Source: JAAFIP01 sp963775085 (lineage in GTDB: Bacteria; Pseudomonadota; Gammaproteobacteria; Burkholderiales; Burkholderiaceae_C). From it: a stretch of DNA of 64,000 nt. The stretch covers positions 682,001-746,000 of the forward strand of contig CAVZHO010000002.1 of the NCBI GenBank assembly GCA_963775085.1. Reading direction: 5' to 3'. The notes beneath the pieces are model-generated. The model was not told the DNA's origin. It saw nothing but the letters and a program-made list of their open reading frames with translations, and searched no databases. Numbering within the stretch: the stretch's first letter is position 1; each line of letters opens with the position of its first letter. The position numbers were made by a program, and so were the translations under genes. Below are positions 45,938-56,384 of the stretch, piece after piece.

Positions 45938-45996
45938 TGCTATAGTTTTGGTAGCTACATATGTCCTGTTGACAAGGACTACATGCCAATTTACCC
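45938..45996 (+). repeat. Dispersed double-hairpin element, copy K (abuts dnaG start)
   Basis: TGCTATAGTTTTGGTAGCTA, CATATGTCC, TGTTGACA, AGGACTACATGCC. It begins one base upstream of the dnaG start codon, so it forms the 5' untranslated region of dnaG. Confidence 0.9.
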
Positions 45997-46010
45997 GGTA
46001 ATTTGACGTA

Positions 46011-47657
46011 TCAGCGGCGTTTTTTGCTTTTAGCAGGCTTGGCGGGCTTGGCGTTCGCCCGGCTCTTGCCCGCTTTGGCGCTGCGGCCCCCTTTTGCGGC
46101 TTTGACCCCCTTGGCACTGCGCCCGGCTTTGGCCTTGGCGGGCAGGTGCAATACCACTGACTGCTTGGCTTTGAAACTTCCGGTTGCGCTGGTTTGGTTC
46201 CAGCTGGCGACATTGGCAATGCTGACGTTATAGCGCTTGGCAATCGAGGCGACGGTCTCGGATTTTTTCAGCTTGATGGTTTGCTTGCGCAGCACAATCT
46301 CGGGTGCAAAGTTGACTTGCCCGTTATCGGCCACATGCAAGCTCACATCGCTTTGCTGCTTGGATGAGCGCGGCACCAAAAGGGTGGAGCCCGCCTTGAT
46401 CAGCATGCGTGGCGGGATGCGGTTGATCTCGCGAAACTGCGCCTCGCCCATGCCGGCGCGGCGGGCGGCATCGGCCACCTTGAAGGTGCTGGGCGCGGTC
46501 CATACCGTCCAGCCTGAGGTTTGGCCTTTGTGGGTGGCCAGGTTACTCTCAAAGGTGGCAGCATTGTCCCAGGGCAGCAAAATGTAAGGCGTACCGGCGG
46601 CAAACATCACGGGTTTGTTGGCCGACGGGTTGAGCTGCTTGAAGTCGTCTAGCTTCATCTCGGCCAGTTTGGCGGCCAAAGATACATCCAGATCACGCGT
46701 CAGATTGATCGACTGAAAATAAGGGTGATTGGCCACATCGGGCAGGCTGGCGTTGTACGCACCGGGGTTTTGTACGATGTTTTTGACCGCCTGCAGCTTG
46801 GGCACGTAGTTGCGCGTCTCGTTGGGCATGTTCAGGCTGGCGTAGTCGGTGGGCAGGCCCTCGCGCTGGTTCTTGGCAATGGCGCGTTGCACCGAGCCTT
46901 CGCCCCAGTTGTACGCGGCCAGGGCCAACTGCCAGTCGCCAAACATTTTGTAGAGCTTTTGCAGGTAGTCCAGCGCAGCGCGGGTCGACTGCAGCACGTC
47001 GCGCCGGTCATCTTTGAACACACTTTGTTTGAGCGAAAAATACTTGCCCGTAGCGGGCATGAACTGCCACATGCCAGACGCCTTGGCGCTGGACATGGCC
47101 TGCGGGTTAAAGGCACTCTCAATAAAGGGCAGCAGGGCCAGCTCCATCGGCATATTGCGACGCTCCACCTCTTCCACAATGTGGTAGAGGTACTTGCTGC
47201 CGCGCTCGGTCATGCGCTGGATGTAGTCGGGCCGGGTGCTGTACCACTGTTCCTGGCTGGTCACGAAAGCGTCACTCAGGTCGGGCACGGCAAAGCCCCG
47301 GCGGATGCGCGCCCACAAGTCACGGTCATTGGTGGGGTGCTGGGCGACCAAGGGGGGGGGCAGGGGTGTTTCCTGGATGGTGATGACCATTGCGGGCTCG
47401 GCTGCGGGGGCGTGCTGCGCGCCAGCATGGGGCTGCGCATCGACCGGCTGCGCTGATGCCTGGCCGCCAGGCGCGTACAGGGGGGGCAAAACCGTTGCAG
47501 GTACCGACGCAGACTCAGGTGCCGCCTGCAAGGGGGCGCTGGGGGATTGCGAGAAGGGCGGCAGATGGGTGCTTGGCTGGGCGTAACTGGTGCTGGCACA
47601 CAGTGTCCATGCGAACAGGCAGCGAAGGATGAGAGGCAGGCAGTGGTGTGGTTTCAT
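46011..47657 (-). CDS. mltD: Membrane-bound lytic murein transglycosylase D
   Basis: 548 residues from the ATG at 47657. Signal peptide ends near STSYA-QPS. The SLT domain contains ALLPFIESAFNPQAMSSAKA with the catalytic Glu, then SGMWQFMPATGKYFSL, and AYNWGEGSVQRAI (about residues 160-280). Near the C-terminus there is one clear LysM peptidoglycan-binding repeat (KSETVASIAKRYNVSIANVASWN) and a strongly basic Lys/Ala/Arg tail. Cleaves glycan strands to anhydromuropeptides. The frame upstream of 47657 lacks a signal and is not preferred. Confidence 0.92.
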   Translation of the reverse strand: MKPHHCLPLILRCLFAWTLCASTSYAQPSTHLPPFSQSPSAPLQAAPESASVPATVLPPLYAPGGQASAQPVDAQPHAGAQHAPAAEPAMVITIQETPLPPPLVAQHPTNDRDLWARIRRGFAVPDLSDAFVTSQEQWYSTRPDYIQRMTERGSKYLYHIVEEVERRNMPMELALLPFIESAFNPQAMSSAKASGMWQFMPATGKYFSLKQSVFKDDRRDVLQSTRAALDYLQKLYKMFGDWQLALAAYNWGEGSVQRAIAKNQREGLPTDYASLNMPNETRNYVPKLQAVKNIVQNPGAYNASLPDVANHPYFQSINLTRDLDVSLAAKLAEMKLDDFKQLNPSANKPVMFAAGTPYILLPWDNAATFESNLATHKGQTSGWTVWTAPSTFKVADAARRAGMGEAQFREINRIPPRMLIKAGSTLLVPRSSKQQSDVSLHVADNGQVNFAPEIVLRKQTIKLKKSETVASIAKRYNVSIANVASWNQTSATGSFKAKQSVVLHLPAKAKAGRSAKGVKAAKGGRSAKAGKSRANAKPAKPAKSKKRR

Positions 47658-47744
47658 GCTGGGTGGCGGGGTGACTAGAATCGAACCTGCTTGCTGGGGC
47701 GATGCATCCATGCGGGCAGGGTAACAATCAACACAAGTGGGTAC

Positions 47745-48533
47745 ATGGCTGATCAAATTATAGGTTTGCACGACTGGTTTCAAACCGCCCCGGGGCAGTA
47801 TTTACTGCAATGGGAAGCTGCGCAGCTCGATAAGGCCGTGGCTGACGTGTTTGGCTACCATGCCTTACAGCTGGGTTTACCCGAAGTTACGGGCCTGCGG
47901 GCCAACCGCATGCCCCACCAGTGGCTGGCCGTGGCGCATGCGGCAGAGGCGGCCACCTGCACCGCCATCGTCAGTGATTTTGCCGCGCTGCCCTTTCCCG
48001 AGGGCAGTCTGGACTTGCTGGTGCTCCCCCACACCTTGGAGTTTAGCTCTGATCCCCATGCCACCCTGCGCGAGGTAGAGCGTGTGCTGGTGCCCGAGGG
48101 ACGGGTGGTGATCTGTGGCCTGAACCCCGCCAGCCTGTGGGGCTGGAAGCAACGGCGCGAACACGTCTACCAGCGCATGGGGATGGGTAACCTGTACCTG
48201 CCCGATGGCGGCGATTTCATCGGTTATTGGCGGCTGCGCGATTGGTTGCGCCTGTTGAGTTTTGAGGTGGAGTCGGGCAACTTTGGCTGCTACCGGCCTG
48301 CGGTGCGCAGCGCTGCCTGGCTGGAACGCATGGCCTGGATGGATGCATTGGGTTCGCGCTACTGGCCTATTTTGGGGGCAGCGTATTGCATCACCGCCGT
48401 GAAGCGGGTGCGCGGCATGCGTGTGCTGGGCCCAGCCTGGAAGCGTAATGCCAAGTTGGCTGGTGCTCCTGTATCCGTAGCGCCTCGTGTCCACTTCATA
48501 GGGACTAGCAATGATTTTCATTCTAAAAAATAA
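47745..48533 (+). CDS. Class I SAM-dependent methyltransferase-like protein
   Basis: 262 residues from the ATG at 47745. A short methyltransferase core is visible: AIVSDFAALPFPEGSLDLLVLPHTLEFS (about 74-101), HATLREVERVLVPEGRVVICGLNP and GGDFIGYWRLRDWLRLLSFEV. The expected glycine-rich SAM motif at the N-terminus is weak, as in the YafS-like proteins found next to rnhA. Target unknown. 3 bp before rnhA, so co-transcribed. Divergent from mltD. Confidence 0.8.
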   Translation: MADQIIGLHDWFQTAPGQYLLQWEAAQLDKAVADVFGYHALQLGLPEVTGLRANRMPHQWLAVAHAAEAATCTAIVSDFAALPFPEGSLDLLVLPHTLEFSSDPHATLREVERVLVPEGRVVICGLNPASLWGWKQRREHVYQRMGMGNLYLPDGGDFIGYWRLRDWLRLLSFEVESGNFGCYRPAVRSAAWLERMAWMDALGSRYWPILGAAYCITAVKRVRGMRVLGPAWKRNAKLAGAPVSVAPRVHFIGTSNDFHSKK

Positions 48534-48536
48534 CAC

Positions 48537-48977
48537 ATGAACACGATTACCATTTATACCGACGGGGCCTGCAAAGGCAACCCCGGCCCCGGTGGTTGGG
48601 GCGCACTGCTGTCGTCCAACGGCACTGAAAAGGAGCTTTTTGGTGGCGAGGCCAACACGACCAACAACCGCATGGAAATGATGGCCGTGATCCAGGCACT
48701 GGAGGCCCTCAAGCGCCCCTGTACCGTGCATTTGTATTTGGACAGCAAGTACGTACTGCAAGGCATTACTGAGTGGATACACGGCTGGAAGGCCCGGGGC
48801 TGGAAAACGGCATCCAGGGAGCCAGTGAAGAATGTAGAGCTGTGGCAGCGTCTGGATGCCATCGTCAGCACGGGCGGCCACCAGATCGACTGGCGTTGGG
48901 TCAAGGGCCATACTGGCGACCCTGGTAACGAGCGCGCCGATGCTTTGGCCAACAAGGGCGTGGAGTCCCTGCGCTAA
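48537..48977 (+). CDS. rnhA: Ribonuclease HI
   Basis: Degrades the RNA strand of RNA-DNA hybrids (primer and R-loop removal). 146 residues. Catalytic acids: Asp9 in YTDGACKGNPGPGG, Glu47 in NNRMEMMAV, Asp69 in LYLDSKYV and Asp135 in NERADALA, with His125 in KGHTGDPGN. All conserved. Confidence 0.96.
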   Translation: MNTITIYTDGACKGNPGPGGWGALLSSNGTEKELFGGEANTTNNRMEMMAVIQALEALKRPCTVHLYLDSKYVLQGITEWIHGWKARGWKTASREPVKNVELWQRLDAIVSTGGHQIDWRWVKGHTGDPGNERADALANKGVESLR

Positions 48978-49109
48978 ACCTGTCACAATCACCCCTTGAC
49001 GAGTTAAGGCCCTTCCTTGCCATGTCGCATCCGCTAACCGGTTCAGCCGTGTCGCGGAAGGTTTATCAACCAGCTTATGTTTCCCGTAGGGAGACGGAGG
49101 TCAGCAAAT

Positions 49110-51971
49110 ATGTCAGCGTCTGTTTACCAGGCATACGGTAGCAATACCTATCTATTCGGCGGCAACGCCCCGTACGTCGAAGAGATGTACGAAAACTATC
49201 TCTCCAACCCCGGCTCCGTGACCGACTCCTGGCGCGCGTATTTTGACGCGCTCCAGCATGTGCCTGCCTCCGATGGCAGCACCGCCCAAGACGTGGCCCA
49301 CCTGCCCGTTATCAACGCCTTTGCCGAACGCGCCAAACAGGGTGTGACCAAGGTGGTGACGGCCAGTGCTGACGCAGCCATGGGTAAAAAGCGCACCGCC
49401 GCGCAGCAGCTGATTGCTGCCTACCGCAACGTGGGTGCCCGCTGGGCCAACCTGGACCCGCTGCAGCGCACCGAGCGCGAAAACATCCCCGACCTGGACC
49501 CTGCCTACTACGGCTTTACCGATGCCGACCAGGAAGTGGTGTTCAACACCAGCAACACCTATTTCGGCAAAGAGAGCATGCCCCTGCGCGAGCTGCTCAA
49601 CGCGCTGCGCGAAACCTACTGCGGCACCATCGGCGCAGAGTACATGTACTCCACCAACCAAGACGAAAAGCGCTGGTGGCAGCAAAAGCTGGAGAGCATT
49701 CGCAGCAAGCCCAGCTTCACGAATGACGAGAAAAAGAACATTCTGCAAAACCTCACGGCCGCCGAAGGCCTGGAGCGCTATTTGCACACCAAATATGTCG
49801 GCCAAAAGCGCTTCTCCCTCGAAGGCGGCGAGAGCTTTATTGCCTGCATGGACGAGCTGGTGCAAAAAGCTGGCTTGGCAGGCGTGCAAGAAGTGGTGAT
49901 CGGCATGGCCCACCGGGGCCGCCTGAACGTGCTGGTCAACACCCTGGGCAAGATGCCCAAAGACCTGTTTGCCGAGTTTGACCACACGGCTCCTGAAGAC
50001 CTGCCTGCTGGTGACGTGAAATACCACCAGGGCTTTAGCTCGGATGTGACCACCGCCGGTGGCCCGGTGCACCTGACCCTGGCGTTCAACCCCTCGCACC
50101 TGGAGATCGTCAACCCCGTGGTCGAAGGCAGCGTACGCGCCCGTATGGACCGCCGTGGCGACACAGTAGGCGACAGCGTGCTGCCCGTGTTGGTGCACGG
50201 CGACGCAGCCTTTGCAGGCCAGGGCGTGGTGATGGAAACGCTGGCGCTGGCGCAAACGCGCGGCTACTACACCGGCGGCACGGTGCACATTGTCATCAAC
50301 AACCAGATCGGCTTTACCACCAGCGACCCGCGCGACACGCGTTCTACCATCTATTGCACCGACGTGGTGAAGATGGTCGAAGCCCCTGTGCTGCATGTGA
50401 ACGGTGACGACCCCGAGGCCGTGGTGCTGTGCACCCAGTGGGCGCTGGAGTACCGCCAGGAGTTCAACAAGGATGTCGTGGTCGACATCATCTGCTTCCG
50501 CAAACTTGGCCATAACGAGCAAGACACGCCCGCGCTGACCCAGCCGTTGATGTACAAAAAGATTGCGGCCCACCCCGGCACACGTCGCTTGTATGCCGAC
50601 AAGCTGACGACGCAAGGCCTGGGTGAGACGCTGGGTGACGACATGTTCAAGGCGTACCGCGCCGCGATGGACGAGGGCAAGCACACCGAAGACATCACCA
50701 TCACCAACTTCAAAAGCAAGTACGCGGTGGACTGGCGGCCCTATGTCGGCAATAAATGGACGGACGCAGGCGACACCGCCATCCCCATGGCCGAGTGGAA
50801 GCGCATTGCCGAAAAGATCACCACCATTCCTGCTACGGTCACGGCGCACCAGTTGGTGAAAAAGGTCTACGACGATCGCGCCGCCATGGGCCGGGGTGAC
50901 ATCCCCATTGACTGGGGCATGGGCGAGCACATGGCTTTCGCATCCTTGGTCGCATCGGGCTACCCCGTGCGCCTGAGTGGTGAAGACTGTGGCCGTGGCA
51001 CCTTTACCCACCGCCACTCGGTCATCCATGACCAAAGCCGCGAAAAATGGGACTCGGGCACCTACATACCGTTGCAAAACGTGGCCGATGGCCAGGCACC
51101 CTTTGTCGTTATCGACTCATTATTGAGCGAAGAAGCCGTGCTGGGTTTTGAATACGGTTATGCATCCAACGATCCCAACACCTTGGTGATTTGGGAAGCC
51201 CAGTTTGGCGATTTTGCCAATGGCGCGCAGGTAGTGATTGACCAGTTTATTGCCAGCGGTGAGGTCAAGTGGGGCCGTGTGAACGGCATCACCCTCATGC
51301 TGCCGCACGGCTACGAAGGGCAGGGGCCAGAGCATTCGTCCGCTCGCCTGGAGCGCTTTATGCAATTGGCGGCAGATGCGAACATGCAGATCGTGCAGCC
51401 CACCACCGCCAGCCAGATCTTCCACGTCCTGCGCCGCCAGATGATTCGCAACCTGCGCAAGCCGCTGATCATCATGACCCCCAAGTCGCTCTTGCGTGCC
51501 AAGGATGCAGCATCGCCTCTGAGTGAGTTCACCAAGGGAGGGTTCCAGACCGTGATTCCTGAGAACAAGGCGCTTGATGCCAAAAAGGTCAAACGCGTGG
51601 TGGCTTGCTCGGGCAAGGTGTACTACGACCTGGTGCGCAAGCGCGAAGAAAAGGGCCATGACGACACCGCCCTCATCCGCGTAGAGCAGGTCTACCCCTT
51701 CCCGCACAAGGCGTTTGCCGCAGAGTTGAAGAAGTACCCCAACGCGACGGACATCGTGTGGTGCCAGGACGAGCCGCAAAACCAGGGTGCATGGTTCTTC
51801 ATCCAGCACAACATCCACGAAAACATGGTGGACGGCCAAAAGCTAGGCTACAGCGGCCGCGCAGCGTCTGCCTCGCCTGCGGCGGGGTACGCGCACTTGC
51901 ACCAGGAGCAGCAAAAAGCATTGGTGGACGGTGCGTTCGCCAAGCTCAAAGGTTTTGTTTTAACTAAGTAA
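49110..51971 (+). CDS. sucA: 2-oxoglutarate dehydrogenase E1 component
   Basis: Thiamine-diphosphate-dependent decarboxylase of the 2-oxoglutarate dehydrogenase complex in the TCA cycle. 953 residues from the ATG at 49110, with GGAGG nine bases upstream. N-terminal E2-binding segment (AYGSNTYLFGGNAPYVEEMYENYL), substrate motif GMAHRGRLNVL near 285, ThDP motif GDAAFAGQGVVME..NNQIGFTT, and GEDCGRGTFTHRHSV. First gene of the suc/odh cluster with sucB, a small unknown ORF and lpdA. Confidence 0.97.
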   Translation: MSASVYQAYGSNTYLFGGNAPYVEEMYENYLSNPGSVTDSWRAYFDALQHVPASDGSTAQDVAHLPVINAFAERAKQGVTKVVTASADAAMGKKRTAAQQLIAAYRNVGARWANLDPLQRTERENIPDLDPAYYGFTDADQEVVFNTSNTYFGKESMPLRELLNALRETYCGTIGAEYMYSTNQDEKRWWQQKLESIRSKPSFTNDEKKNILQNLTAAEGLERYLHTKYVGQKRFSLEGGESFIACMDELVQKAGLAGVQEVVIGMAHRGRLNVLVNTLGKMPKDLFAEFDHTAPEDLPAGDVKYHQGFSSDVTTAGGPVHLTLAFNPSHLEIVNPVVEGSVRARMDRRGDTVGDSVLPVLVHGDAAFAGQGVVMETLALAQTRGYYTGGTVHIVINNQIGFTTSDPRDTRSTIYCTDVVKMVEAPVLHVNGDDPEAVVLCTQWALEYRQEFNKDVVVDIICFRKLGHNEQDTPALTQPLMYKKIAAHPGTRRLYADKLTTQGLGETLGDDMFKAYRAAMDEGKHTEDITITNFKSKYAVDWRPYVGNKWTDAGDTAIPMAEWKRIAEKITTIPATVTAHQLVKKVYDDRAAMGRGDIPIDWGMGEHMAFASLVASGYPVRLSGEDCGRGTFTHRHSVIHDQSREKWDSGTYIPLQNVADGQAPFVVIDSLLSEEAVLGFEYGYASNDPNTLVIWEAQFGDFANGAQVVIDQFIASGEVKWGRVNGITLMLPHGYEGQGPEHSSARLERFMQLAADANMQIVQPTTASQIFHVLRRQMIRNLRKPLIIMTPKSLLRAKDAASPLSEFTKGGFQTVIPENKALDAKKVKRVVACSGKVYYDLVRKREEKGHDDTALIRVEQVYPFPHKAFAAELKKYPNATDIVWCQDEPQNQGAWFFIQHNIHENMVDGQKLGYSGRAASASPAAGYAHLHQEQQKALVDGAFAKLKGFVLTK

Positions 51972-51974
51972 TTC

Positions 51975-52080
51975 AGGTAACGCAAAAAACGCAAAAAGAA
52001 CGCAAAAAACGCTGAAAACAATTCATTTTTGGCTGTTGCTTTTGCGATTTTTGCGTCTTTTTTGCGGTTTTAGCGTTAAA
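51975..52080. repeat. Phased A-tract inverted repeat, copy 4 (sucA-sucB)
   Basis: The left arm starts AGGTAACGCAAAAAACGC and holds four GCAAAAA-like blocks (to about 52014). The right arm ends TTTTGCGGTTTTAGCGTTAA. Loop about 20 bp. It fills nearly the whole sucA-sucB gap. Confidence 0.82.
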
Positions 52081-52098
52081 TAAATATTGGAACTAAAA

Positions 52099-53385
52099 AT
52101 GGCAATCGTAGAAGTCAAAGTACCGCAACTCTCAGAATCTGTGGCCGAGGCCACCATGTTGCAGTGGAAAAAGAAAGTCGGCGACGCTGTCGCTATCGAC
52201 GAAATACTGATCGAGATCGAGACCGACAAAGTCGTGCTCGAAGTACCTGCGCCCAGCGCCGGCGTGATCGTTGAAATTTTGGTGGCCGATGGCGGCACCG
52301 TGGCCGCCGAGCAGTTGATTGCACGCATCGACACCACTGCCACGGCGGGTGCCGCTGCGGCTGCACCCACCGCCGCCAAGGCCGCAGTGGCCGCTTCGCC
52401 CGCACCTGCTGCGGCGCACACCAGCGCCGGTGGCTCCATGGCCGGAGTCGCCATGCCGGCTGCCGCCAAGATCATGGCTGACAACAGCCTGGCGGCAGGC
52501 TCGGTCGCCGGTAGCGGCAAAGACGGCCGCGTGACCAAGGGCGATGTGCTCTCCGCCGTCGCGGGTGGTGCTACCAATAAAGTAGCTACCAATGTCCAGG
52601 CGACAGGGACTACGGCCACTATTCCTACCGGTGCACCGACCAAAGTGCTGCCCCAGGTGGCCGCCCCCGCCATCGACCTGGGCGAGCGCCCCGAGCAGCG
52701 CGTACCCATGAGCCGGCTGCGCGCCCGCGTGGCCGAGCGTCTGCTGCAATCGCAGTCCACCAACGCGATATTGACCACCTTCAACGAGGTCAACATGGCT
52801 CCGGTGATGGAAATGCGCAAGCGCTTCCAGGAAAAGTTTGAGAAAGAATACGGCACCAAGCTGGGTTTTATGAGCTTTTTCGTCAAAGCGGCTGTGCACG
52901 CCTTGAAGAAATTCCCCGTGCTCAACGCCAGCGTCGACGGCAACGACATCGTCTACCACGGCTACTTTGACATCGGCATCGCCGTAGGCAGCCCGCGCGG
53001 CCTGGTGGTGCCCATTTTGCGTAACGCCGACCAGATGAGCTTTGCCGATATCGAGAAAAAGATCGCAGAGTTCGGCAAGAAAGCCCAAGAAGGCAAGCTG
53101 GGCATCGAAGATATGACCGGCGGCACCTTCTCCATCAGCAACGGCGGCACCTTCGGCTCCATGATGTCCACCCCCATCATCAACCCACCCCAGTCCGCCA
53201 TCCTGGGCGTACACGCCACCAAAGACCGCGCCGTGGTCGAGAACGGCGTAGTCGTAGTGCGCCCCATGAACTACTTCGCCATGAGCTACGACCACCGCAT
53301 CATCGACGGTCGTGAGGCGGTGCTCGGTTTGGTGGCAATGAAAGATGCGTTGGAAGATCCGGCGCGGTTGTTGTTTGATATTTAA
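52099..53385 (+). CDS. sucB: 2-oxoglutarate dehydrogenase E2 component (dihydrolipoyl succinyltransferase)
   Basis: 428 residues from the ATG at 52099. The lipoyl domain is at 1-77, with the lipoylated Lys44 in EIETDKVVLEV. An Ala/Pro hinge is followed by the E1/E3-binding domain (AAAKIMADNSL..GRVTKGDVLSAV, about 113-153). The acyltransferase domain begins near 190 and has the HxxxDG motif in SYDHRIIDGREA. Residues about 157-175 (ATNKVATNVQATGTTATI), in the linker before the catalytic domain, are encoded by a copy of the 57-bp element. Confidence 0.96.
   Translation: MAIVEVKVPQLSESVAEATMLQWKKKVGDAVAIDEILIEIETDKVVLEVPAPSAGVIVEILVADGGTVAAEQLIARIDTTATAGAAAAAPTAAKAAVAASPAPAAAHTSAGGSMAGVAMPAAAKIMADNSLAAGSVAGSGKDGRVTKGDVLSAVAGGATNKVATNVQATGTTATIPTGAPTKVLPQVAAPAIDLGERPEQRVPMSRLRARVAERLLQSQSTNAILTTFNEVNMAPVMEMRKRFQEKFEKEYGTKLGFMSFFVKAAVHALKKFPVLNASVDGNDIVYHGYFDIGIAVGSPRGLVVPILRNADQMSFADIEKKIAEFGKKAQEGKLGIEDMTGGTFSISNGGTFGSMMSTPIINPPQSAILGVHATKDRAVVENGVVVVRPMNYFAMSYDHRIIDGREAVLGLVAMKDALEDPARLLFDI
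52569..52623 (+). repeat. Dispersed double-hairpin element, copy L (in frame in sucB linker)
   Basis: GCTACCAATAAAGTAGC is a perfect first hairpin, then TACCAATGTCC, loop, AGGGACTACGGCC. Sense to sucB; reads VATNVQATGTT, the same frame as copy A. Confidence 0.85.
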
Positions 53386-53394
53386 TTCGGATAA

Positions 53395-53661
53395 ATGAAA
53401 AAAGTACTCTACGGTCAAAAAGTTGCAACTGAAACGCCCGCCAATGGTGTAACTGGCTTGCGATGCAAGACTTTGGATGGAAAGTTCTTTTTTCGCGTTC
53501 GCGATGAGCGGGGTGAATTTGTCGATTACCTCCTTCGCCACGACGATATGAAGGTCACGATTAGCCAAGATGAGTTGGCTTCGTTTTACGCATTTGGCGA
53601 TAGTGAAGGTGTGTTGGATCACCCTTCAAGCGTTTTAGGTCTACAGCCCATCGCTTCATAA
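53395..53661 (+). CDS. Small protein of unknown function in the suc operon
   Basis: 88 residues, starting 9 bp after the sucB stop and ending 54 bp before lpdA. No family is recognised. The sequence is a mixed beta-type small protein (LRCKTLDGKFFFRVRDERGEFVDYLLRHDDMKVTI) with no membrane segment. Base composition is visibly lower in GC than the flanking suc genes, which suggests later acquisition. Continuous with the operon and in the same direction, so it should be co-transcribed. Confidence 0.6.
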   Translation: MKKVLYGQKVATETPANGVTGLRCKTLDGKFFFRVRDERGEFVDYLLRHDDMKVTISQDELASFYAFGDSEGVLDHPSSVLGLQPIAS

Positions 53662-53715
53662 ATTGTTTTGACTTGCGCCATATTTGAAATCTCCCAGTGT
53701 TTTGAAAGCCTGTAA

Positions 53716-55146
<1,431 letters not shown>

Positions 55147-55150
55147 GTCT

Positions 55151-55262
55151 TTAGGTAACGCAAAAAGCGCAAAAAGAACGCAAAAATCGCAAAAAATGAA
55201 GAGAATTATTTTGATTTTCTTTTTTGCGTTTTTTGCGAAATTTTTGCGCTTTTCGCGTTATA
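55151..55262. repeat. Phased A-tract inverted repeat, copy 5 (lpdA-zapE)
   Basis: The left arm AGGTAACGCAAAAAGCGC continues with GCAAAAA blocks at steps of about 9, 11 and 9 bp (to about 55197). The right arm ends TTTTGCGCTTTTCGCGTTA. Loop about 20 bp. Fills the 129-bp gap. Confidence 0.82.
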
Positions 55263-55275
55263 TCTAAGTCGCCCG

Positions 55276-56373
55276 ATGAGCGTCACCACCCACTACCAGC
55301 AGGAACTAGCCCTGCGCGGCTACTCCAGCGACCCTGCGCAACTTAGAGCGGTAGAGGCGTTAGAAAGATGCGCCACCGAATGGGCGGACTTTAAAGAGCA
55401 GCGTTCCAACGCGTTTAAAAAACTCATCAACCGCCCAGACATTCCCAAGGGCGTGTACATGCACGGCGGGGTAGGGCGGGGCAAAAGCTTCCTCATGGAC
55501 TGCTTTTACAACGCGGTGCCACTCAAGCGCAAAACCCGCCTGCATTTCCACGAGTTCATGCGCGAGGTGCACCGTGAGCTGGCCGACTTGCAGGGCACGG
55601 TGAACCCGCTGGACGAGCTGGGCAAGCGCATGGCCAAGCGCTTTCGTTTAATATGCTTTGACGAATTTCATGTGGCCGACATTACCGACGCGATGATCTT
55701 GCACCGCCTGCTGGAAGCCATGTTCAAAAACGGCATTGGCATGGTGACCACCAGCAACTTTCACCCTGACGACCTGTACCCCAACGGCCTGCACCGCCCG
55801 CGCATCCTGCCTGCCATTGCGCTGCTCAAAGCGCAGATGCAGGTGATCAGCGTAGACAACGGCACCGACTACCGCCGCCGCACGATGGAGCGCGTCAAGC
55901 TATACCACACGCCCTTGGGCGTGGAGGCGGACACCGCCATGGAGCAGGCCTTTACGCAACTGGCCGAGACGCATGACCAAGACCCGGTGCTGCACATTGA
56001 GGCGCGCGAGATTGTGAGCAAACGCAAGGCCGGCGGCGTAGTGTGGTTTGACTTTGCCACCCTGTGCGGCGGCCCGCGCAGCCATAACGACTACCTGGAG
56101 ATTGCCACGCAGTTTCACACGGTGCTGCTGAGTAACGTGCCGCAAATGTTTATCCGCCAAGCCTCGGAGGCGCGGCGCTTTACCTGGCTGGTGGATGTGC
56201 TGTATGACCGCCGCGTCAAGCTCATCATGTCGGCTGCCGTGGCTCCCGAGGCGCTGTACACCGAGGGGCCGCTGGCGCACGAGTTTCCGCGCACGGCCTC
56301 ACGGCTGAACGAGATGCAGTCGGCCGAGTTTTTGGCTTTGGCCCGGCGCGATGTGGACACGCGGCTGACTTGA
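55276..56373 (+). CDS. zapE: Cell division ATPase ZapE (AFG1 family)
   Basis: 365-residue AAA-type ATPase that acts on the Z-ring in E. coli under low oxygen or heat. P-loop GGVGRGKS (64-71), Walker B LICFDEFHVADITDA, then TTSNFHPDDLYPNGLHR and the C-terminal RFTWLVDVLYDRRVKL. Typical length. Directly after lpdA on the same strand. Confidence 0.93.
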   Translation: MSVTTHYQQELALRGYSSDPAQLRAVEALERCATEWADFKEQRSNAFKKLINRPDIPKGVYMHGGVGRGKSFLMDCFYNAVPLKRKTRLHFHEFMREVHRELADLQGTVNPLDELGKRMAKRFRLICFDEFHVADITDAMILHRLLEAMFKNGIGMVTTSNFHPDDLYPNGLHRPRILPAIALLKAQMQVISVDNGTDYRRRTMERVKLYHTPLGVEADTAMEQAFTQLAETHDQDPVLHIEAREIVSKRKAGGVVWFDFATLCGGPRSHNDYLEIATQFHTVLLSNVPQMFIRQASEARRFTWLVDVLYDRRVKLIMSAAVAPEALYTEGPLAHEFPRTASRLNEMQSAEFLALARRDVDTRLT

Positions 56374-56384
56374 TAAAATACGCC

